Part shown: positions 15,671 through 22,079 of the stretch, in pieces
Layout: every line of letters begins with the position of its first letter
Numbering within the stretch: position 1 is the first letter of the stretch
Assembly (NCBI GenBank): GCA_035711465.1
Contig: DASTCC010000496.1
Location: forward strand, 1 to 22,079
Direction: 5' to 3'
DNA from: DASTCC01 sp035711465
GTDB taxonomy: Bacteria; Acidobacteriota; Vicinamibacteria; Vicinamibacterales; SCN-69-37
DNA: 22,079 nucleotides
Notes under the pieces: model-generated
Told to the model about the DNA's origin: nothing
Database searches by the model: none
The model's input: only the letters and a program-made list of their open reading frames with translations
Program-made: the position numbers and the translations under genes

Positions 15671-16038
15671 CCGACATCGTCACCGCCGTCGTCTGGCTTG
15701 CCGGGGCGGCGTTCGCGCTGCTGGCGGCGATCGGCGTCCTGCGGATGCCGGACGTGTTCACGCGCATGCAGGCGTCGACCAAGGCGTCGACGTTCGGGCT
15801 CGCCTGCCTGCTGATCGGGACGGCCATCCAGCTGGGCGACTTCGAGTCCATGGTCCGCGTCGCCAGCATCGGCGCGTTCGTCCTGATGACGACGCCCGTC
15901 GCAGGCCTCGTCATCGCCCGGGCGTCGTACTTCGCAGGCGTGCCGCTGTGGGAGGGCACGGTGCTCGACGAACGGCACCGCGATACGGCGGCCGGGACAC
16001 GCGCCGGCGGGGAGAACTCGCGGCGAGATCACGAATAG
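15667..16038 (+). CDS. mrpG: MrpG subunit of the Na+/H+ antiporter
   Basis: This 123-residue membrane protein has three helices and the MrpG signature GVLRMPDVFTRMQASTKASTFG at about 20-41. It closes the Mrp set, so all seven functions A to G are present, with A and B fused. The GTG start overlaps the mrpF stop by four bases. The last 25 residues are hydrophilic and variable. The stop at 16036-16038 faces the convergent universal-stress gene across only 24 bases, and no clear hairpin with a T-run is seen there, so the transcript end is undefined. Confidence 0.94.
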   Translation: MTDIVTAVVWLAGAAFALLAAIGVLRMPDVFTRMQASTKASTFGLACLLIGTAIQLGDFESMVRVASIGAFVLMTTPVAGLVIARASYFAGVPLWEGTVLDERHRDTAAGTRAGGENSRRDHE

Positions 16039-16062
16039 TGCCGAGGCCGCAGTGGCGGCGCG

Positions 16063-16467
16063 CTAGGCATCCCACGGGACGACCAGCACGGGCCACGCCG
16101 CGCGGCGAAGCACGCGCTCGCCGACAGAACCCTCACGAAAGCGCTGCCAGCCGCGCCGCCGGTTGGAGCCGAGCACGACGAGATCGGCCTTGTTCGCATT
16201 GGCGTGGAGCACGATCGTACGCACGGGATCTCCGTGCTGCTCGACGGTTCGCACCGGCACGCCCTCGCGCTCCGCCCGCGCCCGCAGCCGCGTCAGCAGA
16301 TCGAGGCGTTCTTTCTGGCGCCACGAATACCGATAGTTCCGAGGCACCGCGTGGAGGATGTAGAGCTTCGCCTGACTCGCTCGAGCGACGCTCAGCGCGC
16401 GATCGAAGGCCTTGCTGCTGGCCTTCGTGAGATCGATGGCGCACAGGACTCTCTTGATAGTTGTCAC
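16063..16467 (-). CDS. Universal stress protein (UspA family)
   Basis: This is a UspA-fold protein of 134 residues from the chosen GTG. The fold begins IKRVLCAIDLTKASSKAFDRAL (with the usual Asp after the first strand) and continues to a C-terminal ADLVVLGSN...REGSVGERVLRRAAWPVLVV. The nucleotide-binding pattern G-x2-G-x9-G-S is only partly kept: GSNRRRG stands where GSHG is expected, though the final GS is there, so ATP binding may be weak. GTG at 16467 is preferred because AGGGGGG lies four to five bases upstream; an ATG at 16491 would add eight residues. It converges with mrpG, and its start is close behind the nucleotidyltransferase relic, which may once have been its operon partner. Confidence 0.87.
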   Translation of the reverse strand: MTTIKRVLCAIDLTKASSKAFDRALSVARASQAKLYILHAVPRNYRYSWRQKERLDLLTRLRARAEREGVPVRTVEQHGDPVRTIVLHANANKADLVVLGSNRRRGWQRFREGSVGERVLRRAAWPVLVVPWDA

Positions 16468-16494
16468 CGGGCCCCCCTGCCGTCCGATCATGCC

Positions 16495-16745
16495 TCAGGT
16501 GGCGGCATTCGACGCCGGCACAACCAGCAGCGGCCGACGAGGAAGACCTGGCGCATGCTCATCACTCCGAAAGCAGCGACCGTCCGATCGGCGGGGCAGA
16601 TGGGCGTCAGCCGCGCGAGCGTCTCCTCGAGCAGCGACGATCCGCCGTGCGGCCGCCAGAACTGTTTGGGAATTCCGCCGGTGCGACTCGAGAGACGAGT
16701 GCCGGCGCCGGCTGCCAGTACAACAGACCAGAGACGACCTGCCAT
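16495..16745 (-). pseudogene. Frameshifted, truncated mannose-1-phosphate guanylyltransferase-like relic
   Basis: The minus strand from 16745 encodes MAGRLWSVVLAAGAGTRLSS then GGIPKQF, the N-terminal nucleotide-binding loop and the PKQF motif of ManC-type sugar-phosphate nucleotidyltransferases. The match continues to about CPADRTVAAF. Past roughly 16565-16585 that frame loses resemblance. The next frame then reads SDEHAPGLPRRPLLVVPASNAAT up to a stop at 16495, which fits the family's following 'LPPRNLLVQPANRGTA' region. A single frameshift near GCTGCTTTCGGA and loss of the remaining two-thirds of the gene explain this. The relic holds about 80 residues of a family normally above 300. No start for a working shorter protein is convincing. 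It sits directly upstream of the minus-strand stress protein. Confidence 0.62.
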
Positions 16746-16837
16746 TTGCGGAGGTCAGTGCAGAAGGCCTGCCAACGCGCTGAATCGCTCTTCGCCCCGC
16801 AGGCACGCGACTCGCGCGACGCTCGTGCTGCGTGTTG

Positions 16838-16873
16838 CTTTCATTCTGAAACTTCCTCTCTTCACGATGAAAG
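16838..16873. promoter_or_regulatory. Inverted repeat in the divergent region between stress-gene units
   Basis: CTTTCAT at 16838-16844 is matched by ATGAAAG at 16867-16873, a 7-base inverted repeat with a 22-base spacer. The surrounding 16832-16880 is clearly less GC-rich than the rest of the window. It lies in the 216-base gap between the minus-strand relic/UspA unit and the plus-strand UspA gene, where a shared control region would be expected. I see no good -35/-10 pair. The remainder of the gap (16746-16831 and 16874-16961) shows nothing recognisable except the ribosome binding site before 16962. Confidence 0.3.
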
Positions 16874-16961
16874 ACTCATCGCGCGCCGATCCGCTGATTC
16901 GGCCCGAAACGACCGCGAAATCATCGAGCGCGGCGGAACGGACCTTGCCAGAGAGAGAGGC

Positions 16962-17483
16962 ATGAGAGTTCTTCTTGCATTCGATGGGTCGGAACACAGT
17001 CAGGCCGCGCTTCGCGAAGTCGCGTCGCGCGAGTGGCCCGCCGGCACCGAGATCGAAGTGCTGATGGTCATTCATTCGAGCTGGCCGATCGCCGCGGATC
17101 CGTTTTTCACCGTCGCGTCGGCGCACATGGAGTCGCTGCAGAACCAGCAGCGCGACGCTCCACAAGTACTCGAGCGCGCGGTCGATCAGATCGTCGGCCA
17201 CGCGCCGCGGCTCGCGGTGACCAGCAAGGCGCTCGAGGGGATCCCGCACGAGGTGATCGTGAAGGAGGCGGAGGACTGGGGCGCCGATCTGATCGTGCTG
17301 GGCTCGCACGGCTACGGACCTGTCCGCCGGGCGCTTCTCGGATCGGTCGCGGCCGCCGTTGCCGTGGAAGCGCCGTGCGCCGTGGAGATCATCCGCATGG
17401 GCCGGCCATCGGTCGCGGCGCGGCACTCGACGGGCAAAGCACGGCGGCGTCGGGTCGAACATTCCTCCGCAGGCCGCGCCTGA
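16962..17483 (+). CDS. Universal stress protein (UspA family)
   Basis: This 173-residue UspA protein starts MRVLLAFDGSEHSQAAL, with the conserved aspartate at strand one. It ends its fold with ADLIVLGSHGYGPVRRALLGSVA, an intact G-x2-G-x9-G-S nucleotide-binding motif, followed by APCAVEIIR. A basic tail of about 30 residues follows the domain (KARRRRVEHSS). Such proteins bind ATP and support survival under starvation, low oxygen or redox stress. The ATG was chosen because GAGAGAGAGG precedes it by one to two bases and because the fold starts exactly here; upstream in-frame codons do not resemble the family. It is divergent from the first UspA and downstream of the Mrp genes, but not in their operon. 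Confidence 0.92.
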   Translation: MRVLLAFDGSEHSQAALREVASREWPAGTEIEVLMVIHSSWPIAADPFFTVASAHMESLQNQQRDAPQVLERAVDQIVGHAPRLAVTSKALEGIPHEVIVKEAEDWGADLIVLGSHGYGPVRRALLGSVAAAVAVEAPCAVEIIRMGRPSVAARHSTGKARRRRVEHSSAGRA

Positions 17484-17529
17484 GCTCCGATCCCCCATGA
17501 ATTCGGAGCCCCTCCATTCAGCGGGGGAT
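17484..17529 (+). terminator. Possible stem-loop after the UspA gene
   Basis: Immediately after the UspA stop codon, GCTCCGA (17484-17490) pairs with TCGGAGC (17503-17509). An overlapping alternative pairs ATCCCCC (17490-17496) with GGGGGAT (17523-17529). Two competing 7-bp stems directly behind a gene suggest a transcript end or an attenuating structure. There is no T-run, so intrinsic termination is not well supported. Confidence 0.35.
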
Positions 17530-17545
17530 TCGGCGCCCGCGCTTC

Positions 17546-17580
17546 GGCCTTTCTGATTCGCGGCGGTTCGACGAAAGGCC
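17546..17580 (+). promoter_or_regulatory. 8-bp inverted repeat upstream of the porin gene
   Basis: GGCCTTTC (17546-17553) and GAAAGGCC (17573-17580) are perfect inverse copies with a 19-base loop. The stem can be extended by TTC/GAA with a one-base bulge. It lies 85 bases before the porin start, in the 181-base gap 17484-17664. It could be a leader hairpin, an operator or a terminator of the UspA transcript. No T-run follows, which argues against the last. Confidence 0.35.
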
Positions 17581-17664
17581 TGAATAGCCGGAGAAGAATC
17601 GCGTGCCGCTTCGCCGCGCCATCGTCGGGGGCTGTGGTACGGCCCGTGCAGCCAGCGTCGCGCG

Positions 17665-19260
17665 ATGCCTTTCTCGATTCGCGTTTCGACCATTGGCGCG
17701 GTCTGCGCCGTGCTCCTGTCCCCGGCCGTCAGTTCGGCACAGACGCCGTTCAGTCTGTTTCCAGATACTCCCACCCCGGTGCTGCAGGCCCAACAGCCGC
17801 CGCCTCCGCCGTCGCAGCCCGCGGCTCAGGCGGCGCAGCAGCGCGGCGCGCAACTGATCACCTGCTCGTCGAACCTCGGCGAGCGCCAGCATTGCCCGGC
17901 CGACACATCGGTGGGTGTCGTGCTGGTGCGTTCGACGGGACAGGCCGCGTGCCTGCTCGGACGCACGTGGGGATATGACGCGACGGGCGTCTGGGTGTCC
18001 GACGGCTGCGCCGGGGATTTCCTGGTCAGGGCGTCGGGCGAAGCCGCCACGCCCACGGCGCAGAAGGCGCCTGACTACGTTCCCAACGCGGGCTTCCTGC
18101 TCTTCGACGGCGACAAGGGCCAGATCTATTTCCGGCTCTTCAGCTACGTCCGCTACCTGAATCAGAACGGCATCGACGCCACCTACACGGACGCGTTCGG
18201 CACGACCAAGACCGTGCAGCAGCGGCAGGACGTGCAGCTGCAGAAGTTCTTCGCGCCGTTCAGCGGCTGGTTCCTGACGCCGAGGATGCGCTACTACCTG
18301 TATGTCTGGTCGTCGAATCCGTCGCAGGGCGATCCGGCGCAGGTCGTCGGCGCCGGCAATCTCAGCTTCACCATCAACCGCTTCCTGACCGTCGGCGGCG
18401 GCATCACTTCGCTGCCAACCGTGCGCAGCACCGAGGGCCAGTTTCCGTACTGGCTCGGCGTCGACGATCGGATGATCGCCGACGAGTACTTCCGCGGCTC
18501 GTACACCAACGGCGTCTGGGTCCGCGGCGAGTTGCCGCAGCGGCTCAAGTACATGGCGATGTTCGCCACCAACCTCAGCATCCTCGGCGTCAGCGCCGCG
18601 CAGCTCGACAACAAGTTCGACACGCAGTCGTACATGCTGCAGTGGCTGCCGACGACGGGCGAGTTCGGCCTCTACGGGACGTTCGGCGACTACGACTACC
18701 ACGAGAGAGCGGCGACGCGCGTCGGCCTGCACTACTCGCACAGCTTCGAGGACAAGCAGAGCCAGCCCGGCACGAACGGGATCGAGAACAGCCAGATCCG
18801 CTTGAGCGACGGCAGCGTGATCTTCACGCCGGATCTGTTCGGCCCCGGCATCACCGTCAACAACGTCGACTACAAGATGACGAGCATCGACGCGGGCTGG
18901 AAGTACCGCGGCATGTCGATCGAGGGCGAGTACTACTGGCGGTGGCTCGGCAAGTACGAGGGCATCAACGTCGGCAGCGTGCCCGACGTCCACGACACCG
19001 GCTACCAGCTGCAGACCTCGGGGATGGCAGTCCCGAACTACCTGCAGCTCTACGTCAGCGGCTCACAAATCTTCGGCGACTACGGCGATCCTTCCGAGGT
19101 CCGCGTCGGCAGCAACTACTACGTCGTCGGTCAGCGCGGACTGCGCGTGAACGCGGAGCTGATTTTCATCAAGAAGAGCCCGGTCGGGTATACCGCGTAT
19201 CCGTTTCCGGTGGGGGCCAACGGCCGGGTGTTCCATCTGAATTTCGAAATGAACTTCTGA
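17665..19260 (+). CDS. Outer-membrane porin-like barrel with N-terminal DUF3011 domain
   Basis: This is a 531-residue secreted protein. Residues 1-25 form a signal peptide with cleavage expected after SSA (25). A Gln/Pro-rich linker (about 36-58, PPPPPS) follows. Residues 65-120 match DUF3011: ITCSSNLGERQHCPAD, TWGYDATGVWVSDGCAGDFL, with four cysteines (C67, C77, C96, C115) able to make two disulfides. From about 145 to the end the chain alternates aromatic and polar residues in amphipathic strands, ending in ...LNFEMNF. A terminal Phe is the usual beta-barrel insertion signal. The barrel resembles phosphate/anion-type porins (OprP-like) in general build, but the substrate is unknown. There is no good ribosome binding site before the ATG. 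It converges on the permease gene with 11 bases between. Confidence 0.85.
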   Translation: MPFSIRVSTIGAVCAVLLSPAVSSAQTPFSLFPDTPTPVLQAQQPPPPPSQPAAQAAQQRGAQLITCSSNLGERQHCPADTSVGVVLVRSTGQAACLLGRTWGYDATGVWVSDGCAGDFLVRASGEAATPTAQKAPDYVPNAGFLLFDGDKGQIYFRLFSYVRYLNQNGIDATYTDAFGTTKTVQQRQDVQLQKFFAPFSGWFLTPRMRYYLYVWSSNPSQGDPAQVVGAGNLSFTINRFLTVGGGITSLPTVRSTEGQFPYWLGVDDRMIADEYFRGSYTNGVWVRGELPQRLKYMAMFATNLSILGVSAAQLDNKFDTQSYMLQWLPTTGEFGLYGTFGDYDYHERAATRVGLHYSHSFEDKQSQPGTNGIENSQIRLSDGSVIFTPDLFGPGITVNNVDYKMTSIDAGWKYRGMSIEGEYYWRWLGKYEGINVGSVPDVHDTGYQLQTSGMAVPNYLQLYVSGSQIFGDYGDPSEVRVGSNYYVVGQRGLRVNAELIFIKKSPVGYTAYPFPVGANGRVFHLNFEMNF

Positions 19261-19271
19261 CGGGAGCCGAT

Positions 19272-21965
19272 TCACTGCTCCACGTGCAGCGCGTCCGCCG
19301 GCTGCACGCGAAGCGCGCGGCGCATCGGGCCAAGACCCGCTAGGGTGCAGATGATCGTCATCGCGGCGCCAAGACCCAGCAGGCTCGCCAGGTCGATCAT
19401 CGACATCGGGCGTGCGGTCATCGTCCACAGCATGATGAACACGAGCACGCAGCCCGCGGCGATGCCGCCCGCGACCTGCGCGATCGGTCCGCGAAGGATC
19501 TCGGCGATGATTCGCGGCGCCCGGCCGCCGAGCGCGACACGGACGCCGATCTCGCGCGTGCGGCGCGCCACCGTGAACGACATCACCGCGTAGATGCCCG
19601 CGAGCGACAGCGTCATCGCGACACTGCTCACCAGGAAGATCAGCTTCGCCCAGAACCGCCAGAAGGCGACCTCGCCGCTCGCGATGTCGTCGAGCGTCCC
19701 GACCTCCTGCACCCGCAACGACGGGTTGACCGCCGACGCCGTGCGCTGGAGCGTCGACCGCAGCCGGTCGTGGCCGGTGGCGTGAATCGCGACGCGCACT
19801 GCGTCACTGGCGAGGTTCCGGAAGAGCGGACGATAGACGACGGGCATCGGCGGTTCGTCGAGATGCAGCGAGCCCGGCCGATCCGTTTCCAGATCGCGGA
19901 CCACCCCGACGATGGTGTGCCAGGCGGGCGGCGCGTCCGGGTCGTGCCAGTCGGTGAAACGGATCCGGCGGCCGACGGCGTTGCGGCCGCCGAGGATCTG
20001 CTCGACGAAGAACGTATCGACGATCACCGTGCGCGCGTTCGAGCCGTTGTCGCTCGCGTCGAATCGGCGCCCGGCGACGATCGGAGCTCCAAACACGTCG
20101 AAGAAGCCATCGTCGACCGCGGCCAATGAGACTTCCTGGTCGGCCGGCGCGCCGTCCACGATCGCCGACGCGTCGCCGGAATCGACCTCGACGCCGCGGG
20201 ACGGATGCACCATCAGCGGCAGCCGATCCGCAATGGCGACGCCGGAGACGCCGCCCGCGTCGCCCAGCCGTCGCTGCAGCTCGCGAAGCATCGTCGCGTA
20301 CGACTCGCCTGACGCTTTGCCATCGTCGATGCTGACTTGGAATGTCAGATATTCGCCGGCGGGGAAGCGCACGTCCATCGACCCGCTGCGCTGCGCCTGG
20401 CGCACCATCAGCAGCGCGCCGGCGGTGAAGACGACGGTCGCGGCAATCTGCGTGATGACGACGGCACTCCACGTGCCGCCGAAGCGAAGGCCGCCGCTGC
20501 CGGATCCCTGAGCCAACCGCGGCTGCAGCCCACGGCCGGTCGCCTTCAGCGCCGGCGGAACACCGGCGACCACCGCCGCGAAGAGGGCGAGCCCGGCCGA
20601 ATAGAGTGCAGTAGGGCCGGAAACCGCAGTCCGGAACCAGAACGGCGGGTGGCCGCCGCCCATCGCGATGATCTGCCACGACAGCCACTCGAGGCCCGGG
20701 CCGACCGCGGCGAGACCAACCGTCGTCGCCGTGGCGGCGAGCACCAGCGCCTCGACGAAGAACTGGGTGACGATCCGGGCGCGGCCGGCGCCGAGAGCGC
20801 TGCGCACGGCGAGCTCGCGCTCGCGGCCGGCGGCGCGCGCGAACATCAGCAGTCCGACGTTCGCCGCGACCAGCATCAGGAAGAGCGCGGCAAACACGTT
20901 GAGCTGCATGATCACGACCCGGAACATCAGCGTGATCGGACGTTCGAACAGCGACTCCCGGTAATGCTGCACCTGACCGATCAGGTTCGCGTAGCGCGCC
21001 GGATCGCTGATCGCGCGCCGCCGTGTCAGCGCATCGATCTCCGCCTGCGCGATGTCGATCGTCGCGTCCGGCTTCAGCCGCCCGAACATCTTCAGACCGG
21101 CGATCGCGTCGTCCGATGCGTCGTCGAGACGCAGCGGCATCCAGAGGTCGTGGGCGATCGGGAATCCAAATCCCTCCGGCATCACGCCGACGATGGTGGT
21201 CTGCACCCCGTCGATCCGCACCGCGCGGCCGACGATCGCCGGATCGGCATGGAAGCGCGACCGCCACACGCGATGCCCGAGCACCACGACGGGCGGCGCG
21301 TCGCGCGCGGCGTCCGCGTCGATCAGGACACGGCCAAGTGCAGGCGGCGTTGCGGCGAGCTCGAACCCGGCCGCGCTCATCACCGCCGTCTCGACCGCCG
21401 CGTCGGCGCCGTCCTCGCCAATCAGATTGCGGGTCACGGTCCTGAATGCCCCGACCTTCTCGATTGACGCGATCTCGTCGCGCCAGGCGCTGAGGTCGCC
21501 GGGCCGGAGCGGGGCGGAGGTGGTCTGCGTCCGCTGGCGGTAGCGCAGGCCGACGACGCGCTCGCCGTGCGGCAGCGGCAGGTGCGAACCCGGGAGCGTC
21601 TGGGCGATGAACTCGAAGAGCGCGGCGCCGACGAAGATCGCGAAGGCGATCGCCAGTCCAGCGACGAACGTCAGACCGGGATAGCGCAGCAGCATGCGCG
21701 TGCCGAGCTTGACGTCGAACTGCAGGCCGCGCGGCCAACCCGATCGTCGAGATACTCGAGGCCGCCGGTGATCGAACAGCGCGCGCGCAAGCGCCGCCCG
21801 CGCCTGGCGGCGATACCACCGCCGCGCCGCGCGCGCGCCCTCGCGGCCGGCGATTTCCGCGAAGATCTCCGCGGCGTCGTCGGCCAGGTCCGGCGTCCGC
21901 AGACGGCGGCTGGCGCGCCGCAACAGCGCGCCCGACCAACGCGGCGGCTGGAGCGCCTCGCTCAC
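19272..21965 (-). CDS. ADOP-type duplicated FtsX/MacB permease
   Basis: This 897-residue membrane protein has the acidobacterial duplicated orphan permease layout. A short arginine-rich cytoplasmic N-terminus (about 1-85) is followed by a first helix (about 94-124), a MacB-type periplasmic domain and an FtsX block (AANVGLLMFARAAGRERELAVRSALGAGR and so on, about 360-420). A second periplasmic domain and a final FtsX block (GIYAVMSFTVARRTREIGVRVALG) come next, ending RRALRVQPADALHVEQ. No ATPase gene is seen alongside. The GTG at 21965 was chosen because it overlaps the PadR stop (GTGA) and has GGAGGG eight to nine bases upstream; the ATG at 22004 lies inside the PadR gene. Related proteins are thought to move peptides, lipids or drugs; the cargo here is unknown. 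Confidence 0.93.
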   Translation of the reverse strand: MSEALQPPRWSGALLRRASRRLRTPDLADDAAEIFAEIAGREGARAARRWYRRQARAALARALFDHRRPRVSRRSGWPRGLQFDVKLGTRMLLRYPGLTFVAGLAIAFAIFVGAALFEFIAQTLPGSHLPLPHGERVVGLRYRQRTQTTSAPLRPGDLSAWRDEIASIEKVGAFRTVTRNLIGEDGADAAVETAVMSAAGFELAATPPALGRVLIDADAARDAPPVVVLGHRVWRSRFHADPAIVGRAVRIDGVQTTIVGVMPEGFGFPIAHDLWMPLRLDDASDDAIAGLKMFGRLKPDATIDIAQAEIDALTRRRAISDPARYANLIGQVQHYRESLFERPITLMFRVVIMQLNVFAALFLMLVAANVGLLMFARAAGRERELAVRSALGAGRARIVTQFFVEALVLAATATTVGLAAVGPGLEWLSWQIIAMGGGHPPFWFRTAVSGPTALYSAGLALFAAVVAGVPPALKATGRGLQPRLAQGSGSGGLRFGGTWSAVVITQIAATVVFTAGALLMVRQAQRSGSMDVRFPAGEYLTFQVSIDDGKASGESYATMLRELQRRLGDAGGVSGVAIADRLPLMVHPSRGVEVDSGDASAIVDGAPADQEVSLAAVDDGFFDVFGAPIVAGRRFDASDNGSNARTVIVDTFFVEQILGGRNAVGRRIRFTDWHDPDAPPAWHTIVGVVRDLETDRPGSLHLDEPPMPVVYRPLFRNLASDAVRVAIHATGHDRLRSTLQRTASAVNPSLRVQEVGTLDDIASGEVAFWRFWAKLIFLVSSVAMTLSLAGIYAVMSFTVARRTREIGVRVALGGRAPRIIAEILRGPIAQVAGGIAAGCVLVFIMLWTMTARPMSMIDLASLLGLGAAMTIICTLAGLGPMRRALRVQPADALHVEQ

Positions 21966-22079
21966 TGGCGCCCTCCAGGCTCGGGCAGCTCGAGACCGCG
22001 CCACACTCTGCGCCAGGTGTCGCGGAAAATCCGCAGCGCTTCGACGCCGGCCGCTGTCGCGCGATAGAAGCGCCGCGGC
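21962..22079 (-). CDS. PadR-type transcriptional regulator, 3' end only
   Basis: The minus strand is open from the window edge to a TGA at 21964-21962 and reads PRRFYRATAAGVEALRIFRDTW then RRVWRGLELPEPGGRQ. The RRFYR-T-AG--AL pattern is the end of the winged helix of PadR-family regulators ('R.yY.LT..G...L'), followed by the start of the C-terminal helix. PadR genes overlapping an ADOP permease by four bases are a standing arrangement in Acidobacteriota, and the regulator probably controls the permease. Only about 38 residues are visible, so start and effector are unknown. Confidence 0.8.
   Translation of the reverse strand, partial: PRRFYRATAAGVEALRIFRDTWRRVWRGLELPEPGGRQ

Noticed and set aside
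16204..16965. Plus-strand open frame of 253 residues across the stress-gene region
   Set aside because: It overlaps the minus-strand UspA gene and the nucleotidyltransferase relic, and its product resembles nothing.
17518..18993. 491-residue minus-strand open frame opposite the porin
   Set aside because: It is antisense to a gene with a signal peptide, a recognisable domain and a C-terminal Phe; the translation is biased towards Ala, Arg, Val and Asp without motifs.
1..22079. CRISPR arrays, insertion sequences, phage genes, rRNA
   Set aside because: No regularly spaced repeats, transposase motifs, phage proteins or rRNA sequence were seen in reading the window.

Overview
This 22 kb window is GC-rich and densely coded. 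It looks like a chromosome fragment from an Acidobacteriota-type bacterium, possibly a Vicinamibacteria-like lineage. The lineage call is an inference. It rests on the duplicated MacB/FtsX-type permease of the 'acidobacterial duplicated orphan permease' kind next to a PadR-type regulator, and on the overall base composition. The outer-membrane barrel protein with a signal peptide and C-terminal Phe shows a diderm envelope.

Layout: (1) positions 1-443 hold the possible tail of an unknown gene, a tRNA-Pro(UGG) on the minus strand, and an AT-rich control region. (2) Positions 444-16038 form one long plus-strand run of sixteen tightly packed genes, mostly with 1-4 base overlaps: a small unknown protein, an ArsR-type repressor, a seven-gene hydrogenase-4-like membrane complex (HycG-like small subunit, two tandem HyfB paralogues, HyfC, HyfE, HyfF, and a HycE-like large subunit), then a complete Mrp Na+/H+ antiporter set (fused MrpA-MrpB, then C, D, E, F, G). 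(3) Positions 16063-17483 hold two universal stress proteins pointing away from each other, with a frameshifted, truncated sugar-phosphate nucleotidyltransferase relic between them. (4) Positions 17665-19260 encode a DUF3011-porin fusion. (5) Positions 19272-22079 on the minus strand hold an ADOP permease preceded by the 3' end of a PadR-type regulator.

The main point of interest is the 15 kb operon. The hydrogenase-like large subunit keeps the NuoC/NuoD fold signatures and the positions around the metal site, but by alignment from memory with HycE all four nickel-binding cysteines are replaced (S232, T235, S520, G523). The small subunit keeps its CxxC...C...C iron-sulfur ligands. This matches the class called energy-converting hydrogenase-related (Ehr) complexes, which sit between group 4 hydrogenases and complex I. 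The gene order resembles the Mycobacterium tuberculosis Rv0081-Rv0087 locus (ArsR regulator, 20 kDa subunit, HyfB, HycD, HyfE, HyfF, HycE). It differs in having a second HyfB and a full Mrp antiporter attached downstream. Five antiporter-like channel subunits (HyfB x2, HyfF, MrpA, MrpD) are therefore encoded in one run. No ferredoxin-like (NuoI/HycF) subunit or NADH/formate input module is present, so the redox partner is unknown. A working model is a redox-driven, non-hydrogenase proton pump co-expressed with, or physically joined to, a sodium/proton antiporter, controlled by the ArsR protein. The nearby stress proteins fit an energy-stress or low-oxygen setting, but that is inference.
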